Assembly: GCA_949316235.1 (NCBI GenBank)
Contig: OX438758.1
Location: forward strand, 4,621,731-4,685,730
DNA length: 64,000 nucleotides
Source: Oegoconia quadripuncta
Taxonomy: Eukaryota; Arthropoda; Insecta; Lepidoptera; Autostichidae
Reading direction: 5' to 3'
Positions 15,201-22,478 of the stretch are shown here, in pieces (position 1 is the stretch's first letter; the number at the start of each line of letters is the position of its first letter). A program made the position numbers and the translations under genes. The notes under the pieces are model-generated. The model was not told where the DNA came from, made no database searches, and saw only the letters and a list, made by a program, of their open reading frames with translations.

Positions 15201-16359
15201 ACCGGCGATCCTTAGCACCCCCGCAGTGTCTTACATATGTACATACCACGGCCAGGTACCGGCGATCCTTAGCACCCCCGTAGTGTCTTACATATGTACA
15301 TACCACGGCCAGGTACCGGCGATCCTTAGCACCCCCGCAGTGTCTTACATATGTAATACCACGGCCAGGTACCGGCGATCCTTAGCACCCCCGTAGTGTC
15401 TTACATATGTACATACCACGGCCAGGTACCGGCGATCCTTAGCACCCCCGTAGTGTCTTACATATGTACATACCACGGCCAGGTACCGGCGATCCTTAGC
15501 ACCCCCGCAGTGTCTTACATATGTACATACCACGGCCAGGTACCGGCGATCCTTAGCACCCCCGCAGTGTCTTACATATGTACATACCACGGCCAGGTAC
15601 CGGCGATCCTTAGCACCCCCGCAGTGTCTTACATATGTAATACCACGGCCAGGTACCGGCGATCCTTAGCACCCCCGCAGTGTCTTACATATGTACATAC
15701 CACGGCCAGGTACCGGCGATCCTTAGCACCCCCGCAGTGTCTTACATATATACATACCACGGCCAGGTACCGGGGATCCCTAGCACCCCCGCAGTTATCA
15801 TGGCCTCTACCACTGCTAAGAATAGAGGGGCCGCCGGGGACTGGGGGCCTGGTCCTTCGGCCGTGCATAGTGGGGGGTATGACATAATCGCCACTCTGGG
15901 CAAGCGAGTTGGCGATCGCAGACCTCGGCTTTAGTCCAGTGACGCAGCTGCCTATCCCTGTACCGAAATGTTAAAAACCCCCTTCCTATCCATTAGTCGC
16001 CTACGGGATGTAACAGGTTCCGTATTCTCCTTTGCCGGAAACCACACGGCAATTTTTAATTATATTTGTTTAATTGGACGACCGATCGATGTAGTGGATA
16101 ATACCCTGTCAGTGAAACCAATGGTTGCGGGTTCGAATCCCGCGAGGGGTAAATGTTTGTGTGATGAATACAAACATTTATTCCCGAGTCATGGATGTTT
16201 ATATAAAAGTTTCCGTTATCTAGTATCCATAGTAAAAGCTTTGCTTAGTTTGGGACTAGATGATTGGTGTAAATGTCCAAAATATTTATTTATTTATTTA
16301 TAATTTATTTAATGATGTTTTTGTAATTATTTTCAGATATAGTTTCATCTGCGAATTAG
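233..16359 (+). CDS. Myotubularin-related phosphatase (MTMR6/7/8-like), 3' part, ten exons
   Basis: Exons read in one frame at 233-308, 2350-2506, 4668-4918, 6176-6304, 7017-7143, 8290-8429, 9352-9469, 10607-10741, 13715-13853 and 16337-16359, each with AG acceptor, GT donor and matching phase. About 430 codons are present; the PH-GRAM and the start of the phosphatase domain lie before the window. The family removes the D3 phosphate from PI3P and PI(3,5)P2 on endosomal membranes. Seen: SSGWLKHIK leading into the active-site exon, then [28 protein letters not shown]-like FQFNERFLL and [10 protein letters not shown], all typical of the MTMR6/7/8 branch rather than MTMR3/4. A FYVE-like finger closes the protein. 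The donor after exon 7 (GTCGGT at 9470) is weak but is the only one that keeps frame. Introns are full of repeats. The subfamily number is inference; the family is near certain. Confidence 0.93.
343..610. repeat. Minisatellite, about four units of ~71 bp built from palindromes
   Basis: Units start near 343, 421, 493 and 564. Each holds CACCTGGGTGATATCACC-type palindromes and an inverted pair GGTGAACAAAGT / ACTTTGTTCACC around an AT-rich spacer. It lies in the intron right after the first visible phosphatase exon. Confidence 0.85.
626..740 (-). mobile_element. RTE-like LINE 3' fragment
   Basis: The CATCATCATCATG run followed by ACAGGACATTCACTGCTGA and the 'cataggc' box matches the 3' end of the LINE family whose C-terminal coding part is seen at 14905-15056. 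Short and diverged. Confidence 0.5.
1320..1480 (+). mobile_element. LINE 3' tail of a common lepidopteran type
   Basis: The block encoding [20 protein letters not shown] and ending in an A-rich run at about 1470 is a 3' end I recognise as very widespread in moth genomes. Only the tail is present. Confidence 0.55.
1913..2232 (-). mobile_element. tRNA-derived SINE, family A
   Basis: Read on the - strand it starts with a tRNA-like head (CCGCCTCCGTGGCTCAATG, B-box-like GTCGATCCCC) and ends with the shared tail 'cacttaacatcaagtgtga'. A tail-only scrap of the same family lies at 2546-2604 on the - strand. Confidence 0.85.
2350..2506 (+). CDS. Catalytic exon of the myotubularin-related gene
   Basis: This exon carries the cysteine phosphatase P-loop. 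Residues C-S-D-G-W-D-R (2417-2437) form the CX5R signature, with the nucleophilic Cys and the invariant Arg both present, so the enzyme should be active and not one of the dead-phosphatase myotubularins. It is followed by [22 protein letters not shown], split here for length only by the domain's usual helices. Acceptor CCAG at 2346-2349, donor GTACAA at 2507. The first base completes a Lys codon begun in the exon at 233-308. Confidence 0.94.
2939..3270 (+). mobile_element. tRNA-derived SINE, family A, near full length
   Basis: Head CGCCTCCGTGGCTCAATGC with B box GGGTTCGATCCCC, body with TAGCTACCACCATCTTATC, tail with CACTTAACATCAGGTGTGA and a terminal A run. Best-preserved copy in the window. 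Confidence 0.88.
3362..3582 (+). mobile_element. Helitron-like non-autonomous repeat
   Basis: Starts near TATTATAAATGCGAAAG and ends GCCGCGGGCGGAAAGCTAG; the GC-rich hairpin just before a CTAG end fits the 3' CTRR end of Helitrons. Inverted or partial copies lie at 24887-25135 and 50280-50400. The class is inferred from the end structure only. Confidence 0.5.
3583..4667. other. Intron sequence, nothing recognised
   Basis: AT-rich intron of the phosphatase gene. I see no coding exon and no clear repeat end. Confidence 0.4.
4993..5337. mobile_element. MITE with short inverted ends, hAT-like
   Basis: Ends TAGGGTTGCCATA and TATGGCAACCCTA are inverted copies; flanks share ATCTATAA, consistent with an 8-bp target duplication. 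Internal repeats of 'acgggac' occur in both orientations. No coding capacity. It sits in a phosphatase intron. Confidence 0.65.
5338..6175. repeat. Intron sequence with one interspersed repeat
   Basis: Positions about 5940-6050 share 'acttttcaccaaaa' and TCACCCCCTGTCACGTGT with about 26440-26530, so this is one diverged repeat family. The rest is AT-rich intron without exons. Confidence 0.5.
6378..6625 (+). mobile_element. tRNA-derived SINE, family B
   Basis: Head GACCGACTGGTGTAGTGGAT with B box GGGTTCGAATCCCGC, then a body with 'gtttgggactagatgattgg' and an ATTT-rich tail. Same family as 7262-7590 and 16078-16310. Confidence 0.85.
6713..6975. mobile_element. Rearranged SINE family A pieces
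   Basis: A + strand head fragment (6713-6760) is followed by a - strand head and body (6878-6960). The two pieces face each other, as after an internal rearrangement or insertion of one copy into another. Confidence 0.6.
7262..7590 (+). mobile_element. tRNA-derived SINE, family B
   Basis: Head with GTAGTGGTTATAAACGCTG and B box GGGTTCGAATCCCGC, ending in a run of TTTA repeats. The middle is longer than in the other family B copies. Confidence 0.75.
7930..8175 (+). mobile_element. SINE family A, headless copy
   Basis: Starts inside the body (GGTTGGTGGTAGGGCATTT) and continues to the usual tail and A run, so it is 5' truncated. Confidence 0.8.
8458..8901 (-). mobile_element. RTE-like LINE fragment interrupted by a 24-bp minisatellite
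   Basis: On the - strand the frame reads [11 protein letters not shown] (about 8865-8900), then the repeat block, then [29 protein letters not shown] and [15 protein letters not shown] down to about 8458. These are C-terminal motifs after the RT domain of RTE-type LINEs. The reading frame is open through the whole block because the repeat unit is 24 bases. Confidence 0.8.
8681..8875. repeat. 24-bp tandem repeat, about eight units
   Basis: Unit TGAGACCCATAGAGAGACC plus ATTTA, repeated with few changes. Units are multiples of three, so several frames stay open on both strands without being genes. Confidence 0.92.
9087..9305 (+). mobile_element. LINE C-terminal fragment, decayed
   Basis: Broken frames spell [22 protein letters not shown] and [11 protein letters not shown], a C-terminal motif set common in insect LINEs of the RTE type. 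It has stops and no other domain. Confidence 0.55.
10607..13853 (+). CDS. FYVE-like zinc-finger exons of the myotubularin-related gene
   Basis: Two exons (10607-10741 and 13715-13853, phase 0 junction) encode the C-terminal finger. Seen: ECSCS at the end of the first exon, then FSRK joined to [14 protein letters not shown] in the second, and a last CAAC pair. The R-K-H-H-C-x-x-C-G core matches the FYVE signature that binds PI3P, which fits a phosphatase acting on that lipid. The second exon is very GC-rich (13715-13853), unlike the AT-rich introns around it. Between the exons lie a mariner-like element and LINE fragments. If the donor at 13854 is not used, translation would stop at 13871-13873. 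Confidence 0.85.
10978..11016. repeat. Perfect 16-bp hairpin
   Basis: GCCGCTTTGACAGTTT and its exact reverse complement are separated by 7 bases (ACAATAG). The position is between two phosphatase exons. Confidence 0.9.
11219..12479 (-). mobile_element. Mariner-like element with ~280-bp inverted repeats
   Basis: TA target site on both sides (11217-11218, 12480-12481). Arms begin CAGGGTGGAAAG and CAGAGCGGAAAG and stay near identical inward to about 11505 and 12196. The core encodes a truncated Tc1/mariner-superfamily transposase on the - strand (12083-11639): [22 protein letters not shown], a frame change near 11860, then [16 protein letters not shown] and [10 protein letters not shown]. The N-terminal helix-turn-helix and first catalytic Asp are missing, so it is a deletion derivative. 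It lies in a phosphatase intron. Confidence 0.88.
12560..13450 (+). mobile_element. CR1/jockey-type LINE reverse transcriptase fragment, broken
   Basis: The frame reads [15 protein letters not shown] and [14 protein letters not shown], shifts near 12830, continues RYADDTTI (the catalytic F/YADD box) to [14 protein letters not shown], is interrupted at about 13165-13336, and resumes with [19 protein letters not shown] and [10 protein letters not shown]. Enzyme inactive by frameshift and insertion. Confidence 0.8.
13165..13336 (+). mobile_element. Short LINE 3' end nested in the older LINE
   Basis: A 5'-truncated insertion of a family that ends AATAAAACATTTTTGATTT, matching in style the tail of the - strand LINE at 20118-21520 and the fragment at 18505-18725 (shared 'gagaagaacgagcaa' box on the opposite strand). 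Confidence 0.65.
13975..14120. repeat. Interspersed repeat, copy 1
   Basis: About 145 bases sharing GCAGAATATTGTGCAG, GTAAATTAAAGTGCGTAAC and AAAGCATTCTGCCACTTTAC with 27306-27450. Family not recognised. Confidence 0.7.
14268..14600 (-). mobile_element. SINE family A
   Basis: Complete on the - strand, from the head ending at 14600 (CCGCCTCCGTGGCTCAATG on the - strand) to the tail at about 14275. A + strand head scrap of the same family precedes it at 14178-14215. Confidence 0.85.
14905..15056 (-). mobile_element. RTE-like LINE C-terminal fragment
   Basis: The - strand frame reads [19 protein letters not shown] and SNRSLWNSI, the extreme C-terminus of RTE-type LINE proteins, ending at the CATCATCA 3' tail. 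It abuts the 57-bp minisatellite. Confidence 0.75.
15056..15796. repeat. 57-bp minisatellite, about 13 units
   Basis: Unit contains ATACCACGGCCAGGTACCGG and TCCTTAGCACCCCCGCAGTG; a few units are 55 bp by loss of 'ac' (about 15182, 15352, 15637). Because 57 is a multiple of 3, long frames stay open on both strands with 19-residue repeats (for example [19 protein letters not shown]). I do not regard these as genes. Confidence 0.93.
16078..16310 (+). mobile_element. tRNA-derived SINE, family B
   Basis: Head GACCGATCGATGTAGTGGAT, B box GGGTTCGAATCCCGC, body and TTTA-rich tail as at 6378-6625. It ends only about 25 bases before the proposed last phosphatase exon. Confidence 0.85.
16337..16359 (+). 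CDS. Probable last coding exon of the myotubularin-related gene
   Basis: After a pyrimidine-rich acceptor (TTATTTTCAG, ending 16336) the phase-1 frame from 13853 reads D-I-V-S-S-A-N and stops at TAG 16357-16359. The exon is tiny, so the assignment rests on splice phase, acceptor quality and a polyadenylation signal about 160 bases downstream. The alternative is that the gene ends by reading through the donor at 13854 to a stop at 13871-13873. Confidence 0.55.
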
Positions 16360-16519
16360 AAGAAACAATTGTTCTAAGAAGAAGATTGTGTATAAAGAAA
16401 GGAATAAGAAGTTATATGCCAACATAATTGTATAGATTCTTAGAATAATACTTTAGAATTTCGGACGACGAATACAATGAGAGCTGGATCGTCCCGACTT
16501 AATCGTTCACGTATATGAC

Positions 16520-16525
16520 AATAAA
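16520..16525 (+). terminator. Candidate polyadenylation signal of the myotubularin-related gene
   Basis: AATAAA at 16520-16525 lies 160 bases after the proposed stop, with no closer canonical hexamer. It is consistent with a short 3' UTR; no other support is visible. Confidence 0.4.
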
Positions 16526-17400
16526 ATTGTCATAATAGTCTTGTGCTTAGTTTGTTCTCGTTCTCGAGTGGTTCACGAATATGTTCGTCTCAATATGGAT
16601 CCGCCTTTACATTGTCAGTACATTGAGCCGATCGTCTGTACCGAAAGCGAAGTTTTAGTATGGAGTCTGGCCTACCTACTCTCCGCCATTTTGAAAAATA
16701 TATACCAGATGAGTTTTAACCGTAAGGAACAACATAAAAAAAAAATACAGAACCTCCTCCTTTTTTGAAGTCGTTTAAAAATAGGGCATAAGTTATTGGC
16801 ATAGATAGTTTAATTTTGTTATGAAAATATGACAGACAGAGCTACTTTCGCATTTATCTACATTATTTACTGGTAAATGTAGTAGGTAAATAAAACAAAC
16901 TTTCAATCAATCAATCAATCAATCAAGTACACTTTATTGCACAAAATTCTACAATACACTTCTTAAATATAGCTTCAACAAAAAAAATTGTACAACCAGG
17001 CGGTCTTATCGCTATTAAGCGATTTCTACCAGACAACCTTTGGGTAGAGAAAAAGGTAGAACGGGATAAAAGCAAGTAGATTTGTGCACCAATGACTTAA
17101 AAAAACTTTCTCGGTTATAAGAAATAATCGATTAAATAAAAAATTTATTATATTTTTCACATCCTTAGCGTGGACGATTTTCGCCTACCTACTACTCTGC
17201 CATTTTGACAGAAATACAAACAAGTAATAATTTAATATATTACCTCTATAATATAGTCACATCATGTGGAAGATTAGCTGTATCCGCTAGCAAGAATTGC
17301 ACCCCCAGATGTTCAATAGTTAGCTCCATTGAGAGAGTTAAACTTGAGAGTGATGCTCGCCACCCGATGTAACAGTATTCAACAGTGCCACAAAGATTTA
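16526..17400. other. Intergenic; LINE tail at 16905-17075
   Basis: A run of TCAATCAATCAATC (about 16902-16925) followed by 'gtacactttattgcac' marks the 3' end of a LINE on the - strand. The rest shows no coding signal. Confidence 0.5.
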
Positions 17401-17401
17401 A

Positions 17402-17800
17402 AGTGAGTTGCTTCCACACAAGGTGTGGCTTCGGATGCTCGCTGCAGCCTGTGGCGGCATATACATACTCTCTTGCGTCGTTCTCTCTACTCCTGGAAGA
17501 GAGGAGTCTCTTCCTCCTGGAGACGATTTGCCATGGCCAACATGGAAATCCTTAAATTGGCTTCGGACTCAGGTCTGCCGCAGCAAAGATAATCTGTGCA
17601 GGTGGAGCTTCTCCGATGGCGGGAGTGATCGATTCGAGTGCGGAGTCTCCCCGCAGACAATGGATCACCTATTGTCTTGCTCCGCGTGTCCTTACAGCTG
17701 CACCATTGACGACCTCCTTAACGCCACAGACGGTGCTGATAGAGTGGCTAAGTTTTAGTCCATTAAACATTTGAAACTTGCCTCGACTCGAAAAGAAGAA
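17402..17800 (+). mobile_element. LINE C-terminal fragment with zinc-binding end
   Basis: The frame reads SLNWLRTQVCRSKDNL, WSFSDGG, FECGVSPQTMDHLLSC and CTIDDLLNATDGADRVAKF, the C-terminal Cys-His motif region of insect jockey/CR1-like LINEs. A shorter piece of the same end lies at about 25480-25580. Confidence 0.75.
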
Positions 17801-18504
17801 GAAGATGTGGAAGATTTTCCTACACATTTCAAAACTATTTTAATTTTAATTTGAAGTTCTACAATTTTAGAGTTATGAGCACTAACGTGCATATTTGAAA
17901 TCTGCAAGCAAGGCCCTTTATGATACCCTTTCACTATTTACAGTATTTTAAATCATTACTAGTGGCCTCAGCAGTGTAAATTTGACAGTTAAACCTGAAC
18001 CTTACGGAGACTTAACCAACTTCAAAAAGGATGAGGTTCTCATGTTATATCACATTTCTTATTTGTATTAATGTTAGCTAACGAGGTAAACAGCTTTGAT
18101 CAGCGAACGCCATTTCACATTTTTTTCAAAATGGCGGACTAGTACCTACTAGTAGGTAGGCCAAATTTGAATTATATTTCAATGTGTTTAAGGTTAATTT
18201 TAATTATATAATAAGCTAATATAATTATGATGCTGACTGCACTTACTGTGGCAAATAAATCACCACGTGACTCACCAAGTTATCGCCGCCCGTCACACTA
18301 CAGTAACCTCTCAATGAAAGGTCGGTGGAAGTGCGTTGTCACCCTGACGAATCAGGAAAACATGTTTGTGACAGACAGAATATTTAACGAATTGCGTATT
18401 ATGACATACAATGTATGTAGACTAATAACGATTGTGACCTACGGCGGCTAATCCTAAATAAAGATGTAATTCGACGCTATAATGTGTCGCTGAACTTGCT
18501 AACT
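17801..18504. other. Intergenic, nothing recognised
   Basis: AT-rich sequence; short open frames have no recognisable domain. Confidence 0.4.
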
Positions 18505-18725
18505 AATCAAATCAAAATATTTTATTTCATAGGATAAAAATTATCACTTGAAAACGTCACTATTAATATTACATTTAAATTTACTGCTCATTCACAAAGC
18601 GAATCCCCAGAGAAGAACGAGCAAGAAACTCTAGGGTTGCTCTTTTAAACAGATTATGGGTTACAATTTGTGATTTGATAATTATATGAATAATAAGACA
18701 GCTATGTCCATGCTTGCTTCAAATA
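18505..18725 (-). mobile_element. LINE 3' fragment, - strand
   Basis: Starts AATCAAATCAAAATATTTTA and carries the boxes 'gagaagaacgagcaa' and 'gttgctcttttaaa' that also occur in the tail of the LINE at 20118-21520. No coding part. Confidence 0.65.
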
Positions 18726-20117
18726 GTCAGTGATATTATAATAAATATAATAACCATGTAAACAAAAGACGATCTCAGATCTCTCTCGTACCTACTTGTT
18801 TTTACTTTCGGTATTTTATTATCCGATATAGTTTGACATAAGTAAAGGAGTAAGTAAGAGTCGTGCCCATCACTAGTAAATTCATATGTCATTCAGAGAC
18901 AATTTCAATATGGCGGTTTGGTTACATAGAACGTTAGGCCCGTATTTAATAAACCGTTCTCAAGATTGACATGGCCTCAAGTTGACGCTTGAGAATCTGC
19001 TGCATATTAAAACAGCATCAGAAAAAATGGTCTTGAAACTGAGACGCGATCTCAATCTCAAGAACGATTTATTAATACGGGCCTTAGTGTAGGTCACAAA
19101 TGCTACTAATCTCAAGCGTTACCGTTTTTTTACGTGTTACCAGCCCTCGAAACACGTAAAAATGTTTGCGTTCCATCGGTAATAATTACCCGTTTATAGT
19201 ATTCTAGAAGGATAACTGGATACCGTCTAATGGATGGACGATAATTTACTTCTGGGGCGCTTACGTGGTACCAAATTTAACGATAAAACGCAATCAGCCG
19301 GGTCTTCTGCTCCAAAAATAACAAAAGAAGCTAAGAAAACATATTTACTGAACATGTTATCAAACCATTGCAGGCTCCTGCGACTTTTAAACAGAAACAA
19401 ACAAACTCCTAATTAATATGGATATACGAAACAAACAAGCCGCAATGTTCGCAAACAACGATGAAATGAAAATACCCCCCTCGCGCAGGCGAACGCGGGG
19501 ATGTTTAACCTCCACCTCGGATAACATGTTCGTTTGCTTTTGCTAACAAAACAGGCCACGTCCATATTTGATTAGAATAACATGTTAGGTGTTACGAACC
19601 CCCAAAAACACGTCGCACAACACCCGGCTTAATAAAGCTATTCTCAATGACCCTTACGCTGCCAGTGTAAGCTGGCCGTGAGACGCTACGAGAAAGTAAG
19701 CGCAGCGAGATCTACTTATAGTGGAACTGATACAGTTGTCACGCGGCCCCTTGATTTGAAACATTGTGTATATCGTGATCCGTAAGTAATTAAGTAGAAT
19801 TGAGATGTACCATTTATTAGTAGATCGAAAATGTTTATCAGCCCTTCATAATAGAAAAGAAAATATCATTATTATCAGCTAATGAGGCTTGTTTTAATAA
19901 TAAAGAATATTGTATTTATAAATGTTCAAATTAATTTTAATTACTACTAATTTGTAAATATTTGAATGTAAAAATAAATCATGTAGAGTTAAATATCTTT
20001 TAATTTATTCCTATTGGACGTATGATTACTTAATGGTAACATTCATGTTGCAATTCACTGTAAGCTTACATTATTAACCTCAATCGAATACTACGTTTTA
20101 AGATTTGTTTTTAATTT
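18726..20117. other. Intergenic, nothing recognised
   Basis: AT-rich. Positions 18950-19085 contain a loose inverted pair around 'ttaataaac cgttctcaag' and 'caagaacgatttattaatacgggcc', perhaps an old MITE. No exon or transposase is visible. Confidence 0.35.
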
Positions 20118-21520
20118 GTTTAAGATGAAGTCAAAATCAAAATCAAAATCAAAAAATGCTTTATTTTGTAGGTACACAGGGTACACTTAAAATAGTCAGA
20201 TTTTACATTTTTAAAGCTACTGCTTGTTCAAAAGGCAATTTTCCCCTGAGAAGAACAAGCAAGGAACTCGAGAGGTCGCTCTTTTAAAAAAAGGTTTTTA
20301 TATTACAAAATTATTATTTTATATTATAATATTTCATTATTAATTGTGAAATAGCCTGGTTATGCGAACGGGCTGGTTATGTCCATGATTGTTTATCATC
20401 TAAATAATCTGATATTTTATAATATGCTTTCTTAATAAGTTTCTGTTTTATAGTATCTTTAAATTTATTGAAAGGAAGATTTTGTATATCAACAGGAACT
20501 TTATTGAAAAAGCGTATACACAACCCTTTGAATGAATTACTGACTTTGTGGAGGCGACTTATGTGACCTGCAAGTTTATCTTTATTTCTTGTATTGACAT
20601 CATGTTTATCACTATTTTTCCTAAATGATGCTATATTTTTTTTGACATAATTTAGATTTTCAAAAATGTACTGTGACGAAAAGGTTAGAATATTATACTC
20701 TTTAAATCTGTCTCTAAGTGACAATGCAGGTCTCAATTGATAAATTGCGCGAACGGCTCGTTTTTGTAAAACAAAGATTGTATTGATATCCGCGGCATTT
20801 CCCCACAGCAAGTTACCGTAAGATATCAGGCTATGGAAATAACTAAAATATACTAATCTAGCAGTATTTACGTCCGATATTTGTCTAATTTTTTTGACTG
20901 CATACGCTGCAGAGCTGAGCTTCTTCGCCAATTTATGGATATGAGGACCCCATTGTAATTTGGCGTCCAAAGTAATACCCAAAAATACAGTGGACTCAAC
21001 AAGGTCCAGAGTGACATTTTTCATCATTATATTTGTGTGCACCTCCCTGACATTAGGCAGTACAAATTTTACACATTTAGTTTTTTTTTCATTCAGTAAC
21101 AAATTATTTGCCGTAAACCATTCTACTATTTGAGAAATAGCATTGTTCACGTCGTCATAATTTAATTTTAGTCTATTTACTTTAAACATTACAGAGGTAT
21201 CGTCAGCAAACAATACTATTTCATGTTTATCGTTTACAAGGTTTGGCAAGTCATTTATGTAAACCAAAAACAAAAATGGTCCGAGAATGGAGCCTTGTGG
21301 GACGCCCATACAGACTGTCGACCCTGACGATGTATTACCACTGATATCAACCCTCTGAACTCGGTTACTCAAATAAGAATTCAGAAGGTCGAGAGCTCGG
21401 CCGGTTACACCATAATGACGTAATTTCCTGATTAAAGTGTCGTGATGAACGCAATCAAAGGCCTTGGACAAGTCGCAAAATACTCCTATTGCATCCCGCG
21501 CAGAAGAATGACAACCATAT
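20118..21520 (-). mobile_element. CR1/jockey-type LINE, 5' truncated, RT largely intact
   Basis: The - strand frame runs from about 21520 (CHSSARDAIGVFCDLSKAFD) to a stop at 20377, with [20 protein letters not shown], the catalytic FADDTSV box, and the thumb/C-terminal region. The track-style start at 21471 is not a real start: the frame is open further upstream and the element is truncated there. The endonuclease and first RT blocks are missing. The 3' UTR ends with AATAAAGC and a (TTTTGA)n tail at 20125-20155. About 380 codons without a stop suggest a recent insertion. The exact clade is uncertain. Confidence 0.88.
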
Positions 21521-22478
21521 AATTTAATTTTTACTCGTCGTGTAAATGTATATTTTTATCTATAGGGACCTTCGATCATTGATAGGGACTAAAGGAGGTT
21601 TTCTTTTTAGGAACACCATAATACTGCCAACTACACTGGGTGTTTGAAAACCATAACAATGGTAAATTGTACGAAATAAACCTTTTTAATTAACTGTACT
21701 AGGATCGTTGCGTTGCGAACCTAATTCTTCTAAAATGTGAAACGTTCTTTGGTTGTAGGAGTCAGTTTTGTTTTAAAGTGGTATCTAACATGTAATTGTT
21801 TTTTATTTTCTTATCTCGCACGCGAAGTGAAAGTAGAGTATTTTACTCAACACTAAACAGCCGTTATGACACTCAAACTATCCTCTCGTTTGATATTGAT
21901 TCCTTTTTGTCCCGTGTTAAATAATCTACTATATCATAACCACGTAATGGAGAAGGCCATTAGATGTGCAATATATTGGACTCGTCTAAACGAATCATAT
22001 AAGCCCAAACTCGAGGGGTTTACCATTAGCCACCCACTGACAACTCTTCAGTGGGTGGATACTAGTAAACCACCATCCATCTCCTGGTTCCATCATCAGA
22101 TCCACGATACCAAATTATAGTATTGTCATCTAAACTACATATACATACCAAGTTTCATTTCAATAAGACCAATAGAAGTAGTTTAAAATTGACTTCCAAG
22201 ATTTGTTAGTCAGTTACAAGTGAATCTAATATAAAGAGCGTGTTAAAAAAGACAGACGAAAAGATGGTAAATCATTTGTAAATTTTGGAGGCAGTGTATG
22301 GTTTCAATAAATTACAATAACTTTAATATTTTAATTTCTAAAATGTTTTGGAACACTAAAGTAAATCTTGTGAACCCTAAGAACTTACTGATTTTTTATC
22401 CAATTAAAATTAACAAGCTATTAAAAACTTTTAACCCGTAACTAACTGAAACGTCTACTCTAGTTGAAAGTGGGCAAG
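21521..22478. other. Region upstream of the odorant-binding protein gene
   Basis: Contains a hairpin-like pair 'cccactgacaactcttcagtggg' near 22033-22055 and an A/T-rich flank. No exon is recognised; the promoter of the OBP gene should lie at the right end but I see no clear TATA box. Confidence 0.35.

Noticed and set aside
15396..15887. Long + strand open frame of repeated [23 protein letters not shown] units and its - strand mirrors
   Set aside because: It is the 57-bp minisatellite read in frame; open frames occur on both strands because the unit is 3n.
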